In this document: positions 8,075 through 17,779 of the stretch, one piece after another
Numbering within the stretch: the stretch's first letter is position 1
Layout: the number at the start of each line of letters is the position of its first letter
Assembly (NCBI GenBank): GCA_023442465.1
Contig: JAEZZQ010000017.1
Span: 1 to 64,000, forward strand
Source: Bacillota bacterium
GTDB taxonomy: Bacteria; Bacillota; Clostridia; Lachnospirales; Lachnospiraceae
DNA length: 64,000 bases
Direction: 5' to 3'
Notes under the pieces: model-generated
What the model was told of the DNA's origin: nothing
The model's input: the letters and a program-made list of their open reading frames with translations, nothing else
Databases searched by the model: none
Translations under genes and position numbers: made by a program

Positions 8075-8103
8075 GCCACATCTTACAGGCAAGGAGAAGT
8101 GAA

Positions 8104-8850
8104 ATGAAATACAAATATTTGCTATTCGATTTGGACGGAACACTGACGGACCCCAAGGAGGGGATTACGACATCGATACAATACGCGCTTAAGTCTTTTG
8201 GAATCGACGAGCCGGATTTGGACAAGCTGGAGCCTTTCATCGGTCCGCCTTTAAAGGACAGCTTCATAAAATATTACGGTTTTGATGAGAAGCAGGCAGA
8301 AACGGCGATTGCAAAGTATAGAGAATGGTTTTCCCCTACCGGAATCTTCCAGAACAAAATATATCCGGGTACAGAGGATATGCTGGCTGCGCTGAAAAAT
8401 GAAGGAAAAGTGCTGGCAGTGGCTTCCAGCAAGCCGACCGTATTCGTGGAAAAAATTCTGAATCACTTTGAAATCCGCCAATACTTCGATGTCGTGGTTG
8501 GAAGTGAGCTAAACGGCGTCCGCGGAAGCAAGGAAGAAGTGGTAGAAGAGGCCCTTCGCCAGCTTTCTGCCAAACGTGCATACGACAAGGATACAGCGTC
8601 AGTATCAGGAGAAGCAGCGGCTGCACGCAGCGAAACAGCGGCGATAGATGCGGCGGCAGCCATAGATATAGATAAAGAGCACACCGCAATGATCGGCGAC
8701 CGGGAATTCGATGTATTTGGAGGTAAGCAGCACGGCCTGACAACTGTGGGAGTGACCTTTGGCTATGCCGGGGAAGGTGAACTGGAGGCAGCAGGAGCCG
8801 ATTATATCGTGAACACAGTAGAAGAATTGAGGAGGCTTTTGATACGATGA
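8104..8850 (+). CDS. HAD-superfamily phosphatase with alanine-rich insertion
   Basis: A 248-residue haloacid-dehalogenase phosphatase of the phosphoglycolate phosphatase/PpaX group. Motif I is DLDGTLTD (Asp9, Asp11), motif II is in VASSKPT (about 102), and motif IV is MIGDREFD (about 197). Between the motif III helix and motif IV lies an insertion of about 25 residues rich in Ala, Ser and Asp (residues about 160-190, including AAAARSETAAIDAAAAIDID) that typical members lack. An AAGGAG ribosome binding site precedes the ATG. The stop overlaps the next start by four bases (ATGA). Specific substrate not determinable. Confidence 0.88.
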   Translation: MKYKYLLFDLDGTLTDPKEGITTSIQYALKSFGIDEPDLDKLEPFIGPPLKDSFIKYYGFDEKQAETAIAKYREWFSPTGIFQNKIYPGTEDMLAALKNEGKVLAVASSKPTVFVEKILNHFEIRQYFDVVVGSELNGVRGSKEEVVEEALRQLSAKRAYDKDTASVSGEAAAARSETAAIDAAAAIDIDKEHTAMIGDREFDVFGGKQHGLTTVGVTFGYAGEGELEAAGADYIVNTVEELRRLLIR

Positions 8851-9683
8851 CACCCCAACCGGAATCTTCATTGAAAAAGACATGGAATATACTGATGCCT
8901 TTTGTGGTATATTTTATTGCCCACGATTTGGCACAGGTGCTGCTTGCGTTTCTTATGAATATGAGCTTAGGCTTGGGAGGAAGCTATTCGGAATACATTC
9001 TCGCGCGCACTCAGACAGTAAACGCCGTCCTAAACGCGCTCTCCCTGCTAATCGGTATGGCCTTCGTCTGGCCCATAGCTAAAACAGAATTCCGGTTTGC
9101 CAGACTGCGTCAAGAAGGGTTTCAGGCAACACGTCAGGCATCCTCAAGGACAAATACGATAGCTGCTTACATTCTACTGGCAGTATTTGCGATAACGCTG
9201 GCGCTGGGAACCAACCTCTTACTAATGCTCACCGGAATTGCAGGGAAATCCCCATCCTATCAGGACGTAGCTGCCAGGCAATTTGGAGTGGCTTTTGGCG
9301 CAGGCGTAGTCATCTACGGTGTTCTATCCCCGCTTGCCGAGGAAATCGTATTCAGAGGTCTTATCTATAACCGAATGAAAAGGTACTTCAACCCCGTGCT
9401 ATCCATCATTATCTGCGGCATACTATTCGGTGGCTACCACGGCAATCTGGTACAAGGAATTTATGGTTGCATCCTCGGAATAGCAATTGCTTTCTCCTAT
9501 GAACTATTCCGAAGCTTCACCGCCCCCGTCCTCTTCCATTCCTTAGCCAACTTAAGCGTATTCATTGTTGCTTACAGCAGCCAGGGTCTGACCGGAATGA
9601 TGACTGTGTTAAATTGTTCTATTTTTCTGACAATTTCCTTTGCAAGTTTCGTTTTCATGTGGAAACTAAAAAAAATTACCTAA
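8847..9683 (+). CDS. CPBP family intramembrane glutamic endopeptidase
   Basis: A 278-residue membrane protein with about eight hydrophobic segments. It carries the CPBP (Abi/CAAX-like) motifs EEIVFRG (about 168, the EExxxR motif), GGYHGNLVQG (about 195) and FHSLANLS (about 230). Such proteins cleave within or near the membrane; roles include bacteriocin immunity and protein processing. Translation is coupled to the HAD phosphatase through a four-base overlap. No bacteriocin gene is visible beside it. Confidence 0.88.
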   Translation: MTPQPESSLKKTWNILMPFVVYFIAHDLAQVLLAFLMNMSLGLGGSYSEYILARTQTVNAVLNALSLLIGMAFVWPIAKTEFRFARLRQEGFQATRQASSRTNTIAAYILLAVFAITLALGTNLLLMLTGIAGKSPSYQDVAARQFGVAFGAGVVIYGVLSPLAEEIVFRGLIYNRMKRYFNPVLSIIICGILFGGYHGNLVQGIYGCILGIAIAFSYELFRSFTAPVLFHSLANLSVFIVAYSSQGLTGMMTVLNCSIFLTISFASFVFMWKLKKIT

Positions 9684-9820
9684 AATTTTTTCGAGTCTTC
9701 ATTTTTCCTAAAATAATGAATCTGGGAATTTATATGGATTAAACCCCAGTATTTATCAAATAAATCCGAGGATTTACCAAAACAAACCCAAAAAAAATAG
9801 TGAGAAAATTTAATTAAAAA

Positions 9821-9913
9821 TCTGACAATAGTTAAATAATAACTAAATAGTCATATTATCAGACAATAAGAATGAAAATAATTATTTACATCATAAAAAA
9901 ATAGGTGTATAGT
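9821..9913 (+). promoter_or_regulatory. gltB promoter with upstream inverted repeat
   Basis: TTTACA (9885-9890) and TATAGT (9908-9913) with a 17-bp spacer form the likely gltBD promoter. Upstream, TCTGACAATA (9821-9830) and TATTATCAGA (9854-9863) are an imperfect inverted repeat in a very AT-rich tract, a possible activator or repressor site. The 9684-9820 stretch has no gene. Confidence 0.6.
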
Positions 9914-9922
9914 AATTGCATA

Positions 9923-9963
9923 GGTCGCAAAGAAGCGTAAAAGAGCTTTTTGCGTCCTTTTTT
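9923..9963 (+). terminator. Attenuator-like hairpin at the 5' end of the gltB leader
   Basis: Bases 9923-9936 (GGTCGCAAAGAAGC) pair with 9945-9957 (GCTTTTTGCGTCC), followed by TTTTTTT, so transcription from the promoter at 9885 would meet a terminator within about 40 bases of its start. The 5' arm can instead form the small hairpin CGC-AAAGAA-GCG (9926-9937), a competing structure with a hexaloop having A at position 1 and G at position 4, as ANTAR-type antiterminator loops do. The second hairpin required by the ANTAR model was not found. Confidence 0.55.
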
Positions 9964-10053
9964 GTTATAAACAAGCTGTGAACAAATATCCGTTAAGTTC
10001 ACCAAGGCCTATAGGCCATTGCGAAGCTTGCAACATGTGAAAGGAGAAAATAT

Positions 10054-13000
10054 ATGTTTGATGCGAAAATGTCCCTCCCGGAAGCTCCTCTTTACCGTCC
10101 GGAATTCGAACACGATAACTGCGGTATCGGCGCCTGCGTAAATATCAAAGGCAAAAAAAGCCATGAAACAGTGGAAAATGCCCTTAAAATAGTAGAGAAT
10201 CTGGAGCACAGGGCCGGAAAAGATGCAGAAGGAAAGACCGGTGACGGTGTTGGAATCCTCACACAGGTGCCCCATAAATTCATGGTAAAGGTGACCGCCC
10301 CTTTGGGAATTATACTTGGCGGAGAAAGAGAATACGGGGTAGGAATGTTCTTCTTCCCACAGGAGGAAATGAAAAGAAACCAGGCCATGAAAATGTTCGA
10401 AATCATCGTGGAGAAAGAAGGCCTGACCTTCCTCGGCTGGAGGAAAGTTGAAACCATCCCTTCCGTGCTCGGACATAAGGCTGTAGAATGCATGCCCTAT
10501 ATTATGCAGGGCTTTGTTAAAAAGCCGGCGAATGTAGAAAAAGGGCTCGATTTCGACCGTATGCTCTACATCGTGCGCCGCGTATTCGAGCAATCCGGCG
10601 ACAATACTTATGTAGTATCCCTATCCAGCAGGACTCTCGTATATAAAGGAATGTTTTTGGTTGGACAGCTCCGTACCTTCTTTTCCGATTTACAGGATAA
10701 AGATTACGAATCAGCCATTGCAGTGGTACATTCCCGCTTTTCGACCAATACCAATCCAAGCTGGGAAAGAGCACATCCTAACCGCTTTATCGTGCACAAC
10801 GGTGAAATCAATACGATTCGCGGAAATGCGGATAAGATGCTGGCCAGAGAGGAGAATATGGAATCCGAACACTTGAAAGGACAGCTCCATAAAGTGCTTC
10901 CCGTAGTGAATGCTTCCGGTTCCGACTCCGCCATGCTGGATAACACTCTGGAATTCCTCGTTATGAGCGGCATGGATCTGCCTCTTGCGGTGATGATTAC
11001 CATTCCTGAGCCTTGGGCGAACAATAAGACGATGAATCAGCATAAAAAGGACTTTTATCAATATTATGCCACCATGATGGAGCCGTGGGACGGCCCTGCC
11101 TCCATTCTGTTCTCAGACGGAGATATTATGGGTGCTGTGCTTGACCGCAATGGTCTTCGGCCCTCCCGTTATATGATAACCGATGACGGGCAGCTCATTC
11201 TTTCCTCCGAAGTAGGCGTGCTGGATATCGACCCGACGAAAATCGTAGTGAAGGAAAGACTCCGTCCGGGCAAGATGCTTCTTGTAGATATGGTGAAGGG
11301 AGAAGTTATCGATGACGATAAGCTGAAGGAAAAATATGCCTGTTCACAGCCCTACGGCGAATGGCTGGATAATAACCTCGTTACGCTGAAAAGCCTTCAC
11401 ATCCCCAATCAAAGGGTGCCGGAATTTACCGATGAAGAAAGACAGCGTATGCAGAAAGCATTCGGCTATGCCTACGAAGAGCTTAAAGCGAGCATTCTTC
11501 CCATGGCCAGAGACGGAGGAGAGGCCATTGCGGCAATGGGCGTTGATACACCGCTGCCGGTATTAAGCAAGACTTATCATCCGCTGTTTCATTATTTCAA
11601 GCAGCTTTTTGCACAGGTAACCAACCCGCCTATCGATGCGATCAGGGAGGAGGTTGTCACCTCCACCACCGTATATATCGGAACAGAAGGAAATGTGCTG
11701 GAGGAGACGCCGAAGAACTGCAACGTGCTGCAGATCAACAACCCGATTCTTACGAATACGGATTTGATGAAAATAAAGAGTATGAAGGTGGAGGGCTTCA
11801 AGGTAGAAGAGGTGCCCATTACCTATTATAAGAATACAAGTCTGGAGCGGGCGATAGAGCGGCTTTTCGTAGAGGTGGACAGAGCTTACAGAGAGGGAGG
11901 AAATATTCTCATCCTTTCAGACCGCGGTGTAGATGAGAACCATGTGGCGATTCCGTCTCTGTTAGCGGTATCTGCTCTGAACCAGCATTTGGTCAAGACG
12001 AAAAAGAGAACGAGCGTAGCATTGATCCTGGAATCGGGAGAGCCGCGGGAGGTGCACCATTTTGCCACCTTGTTAGGCTATGGCGCTTGCGCTATCAATC
12101 CGTATCTGGCGCAGGAATCCATCAAGGAGCTGATCGACAACAGGATGCTCGACAAGGATTACTATGCGGCAGTGGATGATTACAACAACGCCGTTTTGCA
12201 CGGAATCGTGAAAATTGCTTCCAAAATGGGTATCTCTACCATTCAATCCTACCAAGGCTCTCAGATATTCGAAGCTATCGGTATAAACTACGATGTCATC
12301 AATAAATATTTTACAAATACGGTATGCCGTGTAGGCGGAATCGCATTAAAAGATTTGGAAAAGCAAGTGGATGAACTTCATTCGGGAGCGTTTGACCCAT
12401 TAGATCTTCAAACCGATTTGACGCTGGATAGCTTGGGACATCATAAGATGAGAAGCGGCGCCGATGAGCACCTTTATAATCCGGCGACCATTCATCTGCT
12501 GCAGCAGTCAACGAGGTGCGGAGACTATGGCATGTTCAAGCAGTATACCCAGCTTGTGAACGATGAAAACTCCGTTAAAAACTTAAGAGGTCTTATGGAT
12601 TTCAATTATCCGAAGCAGGGCATCCCTCTGGAGGAAGTGGAGAGTGTGGAGGAAATCGTCACCAGATTCAAGACGGGGGCCATGTCCTATGGTTCCATTT
12701 CCAGGGAAGCTCATGAGACGATGGCAATAGCCATGAACACGCTGAAGGGCAAATCCAATTCCGGCGAAGGCGGAGAGGATTTGGAGCGCTTGACTATAGG
12801 GCAGGACGGACTGAATCGCTGTTCCGCGATCAAGCAAGTAGCAAGCGGACGTTTCGGCGTGACCAGCCGTTATCTCGTCAGCGCCAAAGAGATACAGATC
12901 AAGATGGCGCAGGGGGCAAAGCCCGGTGAAGGCGGTCATCTGCCCGGGGAAAAAGTATATCCGTGGGTGGCCAAGACGAGGCACTCCACTCCCGGCGTAG

Positions 13001-14601
13001 GTCTGATTTCTCCGCCTCCCCACCATGACATTTATTCCATTGAGGATTTGGCGGAATTGATTTATGATTTGAAGAATTCCAATAAGGATGCCAGAATTTC
13101 TGTAAAGCTCGTTTCCGAGGCGGGAGTAGGGACGGTTGCCGCAGGCGTTGCCAAAGCGGGAGCACAAGTCATCCTCGTATCGGGCTATGACGGCGGTACC
13201 GGAGCGGCTCCGAGAAACTCCATTCATAACGCGGGACTTCCGTGGGAGTTAGGCCTTGCAGAAACTCATCAGACGCTTATAATGAACGGTCTGAGAGGAA
13301 AGGTGCGCATTGAGACGGACGGTAAGCTGATGAGCGGACGCGACGTGGCTATTGCGGCAATACTCGGCGCGGAGGAATTCGGCTTCGCAACGGCTCCTCT
13401 TGTGACCATGGGCTGCGTTATGATGAGAGTGTGTAATCTGGATACTTGCCCGGTGGGCGTAGCGACGCAGAATCCGGAGCTTAGAAAGAACTTTAAGGGT
13501 AAGCCTGAATACGTTGTGAATTTCATGAGATTTATTGCCACAGAGCTTCGGGAGTATATGGCGAAGCTGGGCGTGCGCACCATCGACGAACTGGTAGGGC
13601 GCACCGATTTGCTCAAGAGGAAGGAACGCTTATCGAAGAGCCAGCAGCAGGTGGATTTGGCGCAGATTCTCGCTAATCCTTATGTAGGCAGTCAGGAGAA
13701 AATGACCTTCGACCCTAAGCAGGTATATGATTTCCATTTGGAGAAGACCTTGGATGAGAAGGTGCTGTTGAAGCAGCTTTCCGGCGCGATTGCCAAGGGA
13801 ACGAAACGAAGTGTGGAGGTAGATGTAAAAAATACGGATCGTGCGTTTGGAACGATTCTCGGATCAGAAATTACCAAGCAGCTTGGGGATAGTGTGGAAG
13901 AGGATACCTACCGCATTTTATGCAAGGGTACGGGAGGACAGAGCTTCGGAGCATTTATCCCGAAGGGCCTTACGCTGGAGCTGGTAGGTGACAGCAACGA
14001 TTATTTTGCCAAGGGCCTGTCCGGCGGCAAGCTGATCGTTTATCCTCCGGCAGGAAGCAGCTTCAAGGCAGAGGACAATATCATTATAGGAAACGTTGCC
14101 TTATACGGTGCGACCAGCGGAAAAGTATTTATAAATGGTATGGCGGGAGAGCGTTTCTGTGTTCGTAATTCCGGGGCCCATGCAGTAGTCGAGGGCGTAG
14201 GCGACCATGGCTGTGAATATATGACGGGAGGGCGTGTAGTGGTACTGGGACCTACGGGCAAGAACTTTGCGGCAGGAATGAGCGGCGGTATTGCGTATGT
14301 TCTGGATGAAAACAACGACTTGTACATCCGGTTGAATAAAGAGATGGTTTCTTCTCACGAGCTGACTTCCAAATACGATGTACTGGAGCTTAAGGGAATG
14401 ATTAAAGAGCATGTAGCGCTTACCAATTCGGCAAAAGGAAAGGAAATCCTCGATAACTTCAAGGATTATCTGCCGAAATTCAAGAAAATCATTCCTCATG
14501 ACTATGAAAGAATGCTGACGACTATCGTGCAGATGGAAGAAAAGGGACTTAGTGCGGAGCAGGCACAAATAGAAGCATTCTACGTAAACAGTGCGAAGTA
14601 G
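10054..14601 (+). CDS. gltB: Glutamate synthase large subunit
   Basis: A 1515-residue enzyme that transfers the amide nitrogen of glutamine to 2-oxoglutarate. The N-terminal class II glutaminase domain should begin at Cys23 (HDNCGIGA) after removal of a 22-residue propeptide. The central and FMN-binding synthase domains follow (about 430-1230), with the 3Fe-4S cysteines at about 1121, 1127 and 1132 (CVMMRVCNLDTC). The C-terminal GXGXG beta-helix domain (about 1260-1490) is complete. Length is normal for the bacterial NADPH enzyme. It is followed after 21 bases by gltD. Its leader carries an attenuator-like hairpin. Confidence 0.97.
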   Translation: MFDAKMSLPEAPLYRPEFEHDNCGIGACVNIKGKKSHETVENALKIVENLEHRAGKDAEGKTGDGVGILTQVPHKFMVKVTAPLGIILGGEREYGVGMFFFPQEEMKRNQAMKMFEIIVEKEGLTFLGWRKVETIPSVLGHKAVECMPYIMQGFVKKPANVEKGLDFDRMLYIVRRVFEQSGDNTYVVSLSSRTLVYKGMFLVGQLRTFFSDLQDKDYESAIAVVHSRFSTNTNPSWERAHPNRFIVHNGEINTIRGNADKMLAREENMESEHLKGQLHKVLPVVNASGSDSAMLDNTLEFLVMSGMDLPLAVMITIPEPWANNKTMNQHKKDFYQYYATMMEPWDGPASILFSDGDIMGAVLDRNGLRPSRYMITDDGQLILSSEVGVLDIDPTKIVVKERLRPGKMLLVDMVKGEVIDDDKLKEKYACSQPYGEWLDNNLVTLKSLHIPNQRVPEFTDEERQRMQKAFGYAYEELKASILPMARDGGEAIAAMGVDTPLPVLSKTYHPLFHYFKQLFAQVTNPPIDAIREEVVTSTTVYIGTEGNVLEETPKNCNVLQINNPILTNTDLMKIKSMKVEGFKVEEVPITYYKNTSLERAIERLFVEVDRAYREGGNILILSDRGVDENHVAIPSLLAVSALNQHLVKTKKRTSVALILESGEPREVHHFATLLGYGACAINPYLAQESIKELIDNRMLDKDYYAAVDDYNNAVLHGIVKIASKMGISTIQSYQGSQIFEAIGINYDVINKYFTNTVCRVGGIALKDLEKQVDELHSGAFDPLDLQTDLTLDSLGHHKMRSGADEHLYNPATIHLLQQSTRCGDYGMFKQYTQLVNDENSVKNLRGLMDFNYPKQGIPLEEVESVEEIVTRFKTGAMSYGSISREAHETMAIAMNTLKGKSNSGEGGEDLERLTIGQDGLNRCSAIKQVASGRFGVTSRYLVSAKEIQIKMAQGAKPGEGGHLPGEKVYPWVAKTRHSTPGVGLISPPPHHDIYSIEDLAELIYDLKNSNKDARISVKLVSEAGVGTVAAGVAKAGAQVILVSGYDGGTGAAPRNSIHNAGLPWELGLAETHQTLIMNGLRGKVRIETDGKLMSGRDVAIAAILGAEEFGFATAPLVTMGCVMMRVCNLDTCPVGVATQNPELRKNFKGKPEYVVNFMRFIATELREYMAKLGVRTIDELVGRTDLLKRKERLSKSQQQVDLAQILANPYVGSQEKMTFDPKQVYDFHLEKTLDEKVLLKQLSGAIAKGTKRSVEVDVKNTDRAFGTILGSEITKQLGDSVEEDTYRILCKGTGGQSFGAFIPKGLTLELVGDSNDYFAKGLSGGKLIVYPPAGSSFKAEDNIIIGNVALYGATSGKVFINGMAGERFCVRNSGAHAVVEGVGDHGCEYMTGGRVVVLGPTGKNFAAGMSGGIAYVLDENNDLYIRLNKEMVSSHELTSKYDVLELKGMIKEHVALTNSAKGKEILDNFKDYLPKFKKIIPHDYERMLTTIVQMEEKGLSAEQAQIEAFYVNSAK

Positions 14602-14622
14602 GAAGGAAAGGAGGCCTATACG

Positions 14623-16116
14623 ATGGGAAAACCAACAGGATTTATGGATTATAACAGGGAAGTTTCTAAGGAAACGGAACCCAAAAAAAGAATAAAAAAT
14701 TTCGATGAATTTCATGAGCATCTGCCGAAGGAAAAACAGAGAATTCAAGGAGCCAGGTGTATGGACTGCGGCGTGCCTTTTTGCCAGTCAGGAATGAATC
14801 TGGGCGGCATGACTTCCGGCTGTCCTCTTCACAACTTGATACCGGAATGGAATGATTTGGTATTTACGGGAAACTGGCAGCAGGCATATAACCGTTTGAA
14901 AAAGACGAATAGTTTTCCGGAATTTACCTCCAGAGTGTGCCCTGCACCATGCGAAGGCGCGTGTACCTGCGGACTGAATGGCAGTCCCGTGGCAATCAAG
15001 GAAAACGAATATGCCATTATCGAAAATGCATATGCGGAGGGCTATGCGTCCGCGAAGCCGCCTAAGGTGCGCACAGGAAAGCACGTGGCGGTAGTAGGCA
15101 GCGGACCGGCAGGTCTTGCGGCGGCAGACCAGTTGAATAAAAGAGGGCATCAGGTAACCGTATTCGAACGCTCCGACCGAGTGGGAGGATTGCTCATGTA
15201 CGGAATACCCAATATGAAATTGGATAAGAGCATCGTGGAGCGTAAAATAAAGATTATGGAGGAGGAAGGGGTCGTCTTCGTGACGGGAACGGATGTAGGC
15301 AAGGATTTGTCTCCGGAAAGCCTGCAAAAAGACTTCCATAGAGTGGTTCTGGCCTGCGGCTCCTCCAATCCGAGGGATATTTCCGCTCCCGGCAGGGATG
15401 CACAGGGTATTTATTTTGCGGTGGATTTCCTAAAGGCGAATACGAAGAGCCTGAGAGACTCCAATTTGCAGGATGGAAATTACGTGAATACAAAGGATAA
15501 GCATGTGGTGATCGTCGGAGGCGGTGATACGGGCAATGACTGTGTGGGCACATCTGTGCGCCATGGCTGTAAATCCGTAACCCAGATAGAGATGATGCCC
15601 AAGGCACCGGATGCGCGTACCGAGAATAACCCGTGGCCGGAATGGCCGAAGGTCTGCAAGACGGATTACGGTCAGGAAGAGGCGATCGCGGTATTTGGAC
15701 ACGATCCCCGTATCTATGAATCTACGGTGAAGGAATTCATCAAGGACAAAAACGGTCATCTGAAGAGCGTCAAAATCGTAAAGCTCGCCTGGGAAAAGGA
15801 TGAAAAGACGGGCCGCATGAATATGAAAGAGGTTCCGGGGAGCGAGCGGACGCTTCCGGCAGACATAGTTCTTATTGCGGCAGGCTTTCTCGGAAGCCAG
15901 AAGTACGTGACGGAGGCTTTCAAGGTGGAAACCGATGAAAGGACCAACGTTAAGACCGTTCCGGGAGCATACGAGACGAATGTGAAGAACGTCTTTGCGG
16001 CCGGTGATATGCGAAGAGGCCAGTCGTTAGTCGTATGGGCAATCCGTGAAGGAATGGAGGCTGCCCGGGCGGTAGATGAGAGCCTGATGGGTTACAGCAA
16101 TCTGAACGTGCAATAG
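14623..16116 (+). CDS. gltD: Glutamate synthase small subunit
   Basis: A 497-residue FAD/NADPH-dependent subunit that passes electrons to the large subunit. N-terminal cysteine clusters (CMDCGVPFC about 46-54; CPAPCEGACTC about 107-117) bind the 4Fe-4S centres. GSGPAGLAAAD (about 160) binds FAD and GGGDTGNDC (about 294) binds NADPH. GGAGG precedes the ATG by about nine bases. Together with gltB it forms the GOGAT enzyme for ammonia assimilation. Confidence 0.97.
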   Translation: MGKPTGFMDYNREVSKETEPKKRIKNFDEFHEHLPKEKQRIQGARCMDCGVPFCQSGMNLGGMTSGCPLHNLIPEWNDLVFTGNWQQAYNRLKKTNSFPEFTSRVCPAPCEGACTCGLNGSPVAIKENEYAIIENAYAEGYASAKPPKVRTGKHVAVVGSGPAGLAAADQLNKRGHQVTVFERSDRVGGLLMYGIPNMKLDKSIVERKIKIMEEEGVVFVTGTDVGKDLSPESLQKDFHRVVLACGSSNPRDISAPGRDAQGIYFAVDFLKANTKSLRDSNLQDGNYVNTKDKHVVIVGGGDTGNDCVGTSVRHGCKSVTQIEMMPKAPDARTENNPWPEWPKVCKTDYGQEEAIAVFGHDPRIYESTVKEFIKDKNGHLKSVKIVKLAWEKDEKTGRMNMKEVPGSERTLPADIVLIAAGFLGSQKYVTEAFKVETDERTNVKTVPGAYETNVKNVFAAGDMRRGQSLVVWAIREGMEAARAVDESLMGYSNLNVQ

Positions 16117-16217
16117 GAATGAAAAAGAAACAGAAATAAAAGAGAAGTAGAGATGGAAAAACAGAAAAGAAATAAAAATAAGTAAAGAAATAGAAATATG
16201 AAATAAAATAAAGCAGT
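16117..16217 (+). other. Purine-rich low-complexity spacer
   Basis: About 100 bases after the gltD stop consist almost wholly of A and G on the plus strand (runs such as GAAAAAGAAACAGAAATAAA), with very few C or T. No frame in it resembles a gene. It leads directly into the terminator at 16218. Confidence 0.7.
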
Positions 16218-16264
16218 AAAGAGGATATTTACCGGAAACTTAAGGTAAATATCCTCTTTGTTTA
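16218..16264 (+). terminator. Rho-independent terminator after gltBD
   Basis: A perfect 16-bp stem: AAAGAGGATATTTACC (16218-16233) pairs with GGTAAATATCCTCTTT (16244-16259), with a 10-base loop and a short T-rich tail. Confidence 0.85.
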
Positions 16265-16359
16265 AGTTCCCATTGAAAAACCGGGATAAGTGCGATATAC
16301 TGCTAATCGTGTACACAAATGATGGAATTATTTAAAGAAATCCACAAAAGCGGAAGGAT

Positions 16360-17763
16360 ATGAGCGAAGAAATGTCCGGTAATTTGATGCAGGATGAAAA
16401 AAATATAAAAGTGACGGATATGGGAAAAAGTAATGCCATAACGGAGGGAGTAATCTGGAAACAGTTGCTCCTCTTCTTTTTCCCTATTTTATTCGGAACT
16501 TTTTTTCAGCAGTTATATAATGCGATAGACGCCATTATCGTAGGAAGATATGTGGGAAAGGAGGCGCTTTCTGCCGTGGGCGGAAGCACCAATACAGTGA
16601 TTCAGCTAATCGTAGGCTTTTTTGTGGGTCTATCCAGCGGAGCCACCGTTATCATATCCCAATATTACGGGGCGAAGAAGCAGGAGATGGTGGGGTATGC
16701 GGTGCATACAGCCATTGCTTTCAGCGTGATTGCAGGTCTTGTTATGTCGGCGGCAGGTATCCTCACTGCTCCGGCAGTATTAAAAGCTATGAATACACCG
16801 GAGGATGTGCTTGGGCCGTCGATTACCTTCCTTCGGATTTATTACTTAGGGATGGTAGGAAATCTCGTTTATAATATAGGTGCCGGAATACTCAGGGCAG
16901 TAGGAGACTCCAAACGGCCGCTGTACTTTTTGATCGTGAGTTGTATGACAAACATCGCTCTCGACATGCTGTTTGTGGTAGGCCTCGGCATGGGAGTGGC
17001 AGGGGCGGCATTAGCGACTATCATTTCCCAGACGCTCAGTGCGGTACTTATTATAATGCTGTTAGTAAGGACGAAGGATATGCACCGTCTGGTCCTTCGC
17101 GATATCCGTTTGGATAAAAGGATGTTAGCGAGGATTATTAAAATAGGATTTCCGGCAGGCATGCAGTCAATCATGTACAGTTCCTCCAACGTCATTATAC
17201 AAGCCGGCATTAATTCCCTGGGAACGGATACTGTAGCGGCATGGACGGCCTATAGTAAGATAGACAGCATATTTTGGATGATCGTCAGCGCCTTCGGCAT
17301 TTCGGTCACTACATTCGTGGGGCAGAACTATGGAGCGGGGAAGAAAGATCGGATGAGAAAAGGAGTAAGGATATGTATGGCTATGACTTTTGCCGCTACC
17401 TTTTTGATTTCCCTTGTACTGTATTTCTGGGGAATATATTGCTATCGGCTGTTTACTGCAGATACAGCGGTAATAAGGATAGGAGTGGAGATGCTGCGTT
17501 TCCTCGTACCTGTTTACTTCACATATGTAGCCATCGAGATTCTCTCCGGTGCACTGCGCGGTGTGGGCGATAGCTGGATTCCTATGCTGATATGTCTGAT
17601 AGGGATATGCGCGCTGCGCGTAATATGGCTTATGCTGGCTGTTCCGCTTCGAAAGAATATTTACACGATCATGTTCAGTTATCCGCTTACATGGGTAGTT
17701 ACGACTATACTGTTCGTCGTATATTATTTGTTTTTCAGTAAAGTAAAAGGACGCCCAAAATAA
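16360..17763 (+). CDS. MATE family multidrug efflux transporter
   Basis: A 467-residue membrane protein with 12 predicted hydrophobic segments in two related halves and the MatE signature region (LFPI..FFQQLYNAIDAIIVGRY, about 42-65). Such pumps exchange cationic drugs or metabolites for Na+ or H+. The assigned ATG follows GGAAGG by three bases; a start at residue 5 or 12 is also possible. It ends only 16 bases from the convergent LytTR gene. Confidence 0.9.
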   Translation: MSEEMSGNLMQDEKNIKVTDMGKSNAITEGVIWKQLLLFFFPILFGTFFQQLYNAIDAIIVGRYVGKEALSAVGGSTNTVIQLIVGFFVGLSSGATVIISQYYGAKKQEMVGYAVHTAIAFSVIAGLVMSAAGILTAPAVLKAMNTPEDVLGPSITFLRIYYLGMVGNLVYNIGAGILRAVGDSKRPLYFLIVSCMTNIALDMLFVVGLGMGVAGAALATIISQTLSAVLIIMLLVRTKDMHRLVLRDIRLDKRMLARIIKIGFPAGMQSIMYSSSNVIIQAGINSLGTDTVAAWTAYSKIDSIFWMIVSAFGISVTTFVGQNYGAGKKDRMRKGVRICMAMTFAATFLISLVLYFWGIYCYRLFTADTAVIRIGVEMLRFLVPVYFTYVAIEILSGALRGVGDSWIPMLICLIGICALRVIWLMLAVPLRKNIYTIMFSYPLTWVVTTILFVVYYLFFSKVKGRPK

Positions 17764-17779
17764 AGTTCTATGGAAACAC

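Noticed and set aside
10009..10593. 194-codon reverse frame opposite gltB
   Set aside because: Shadow of the glutamate synthase gene; the plus strand carries the conserved glutaminase domain.
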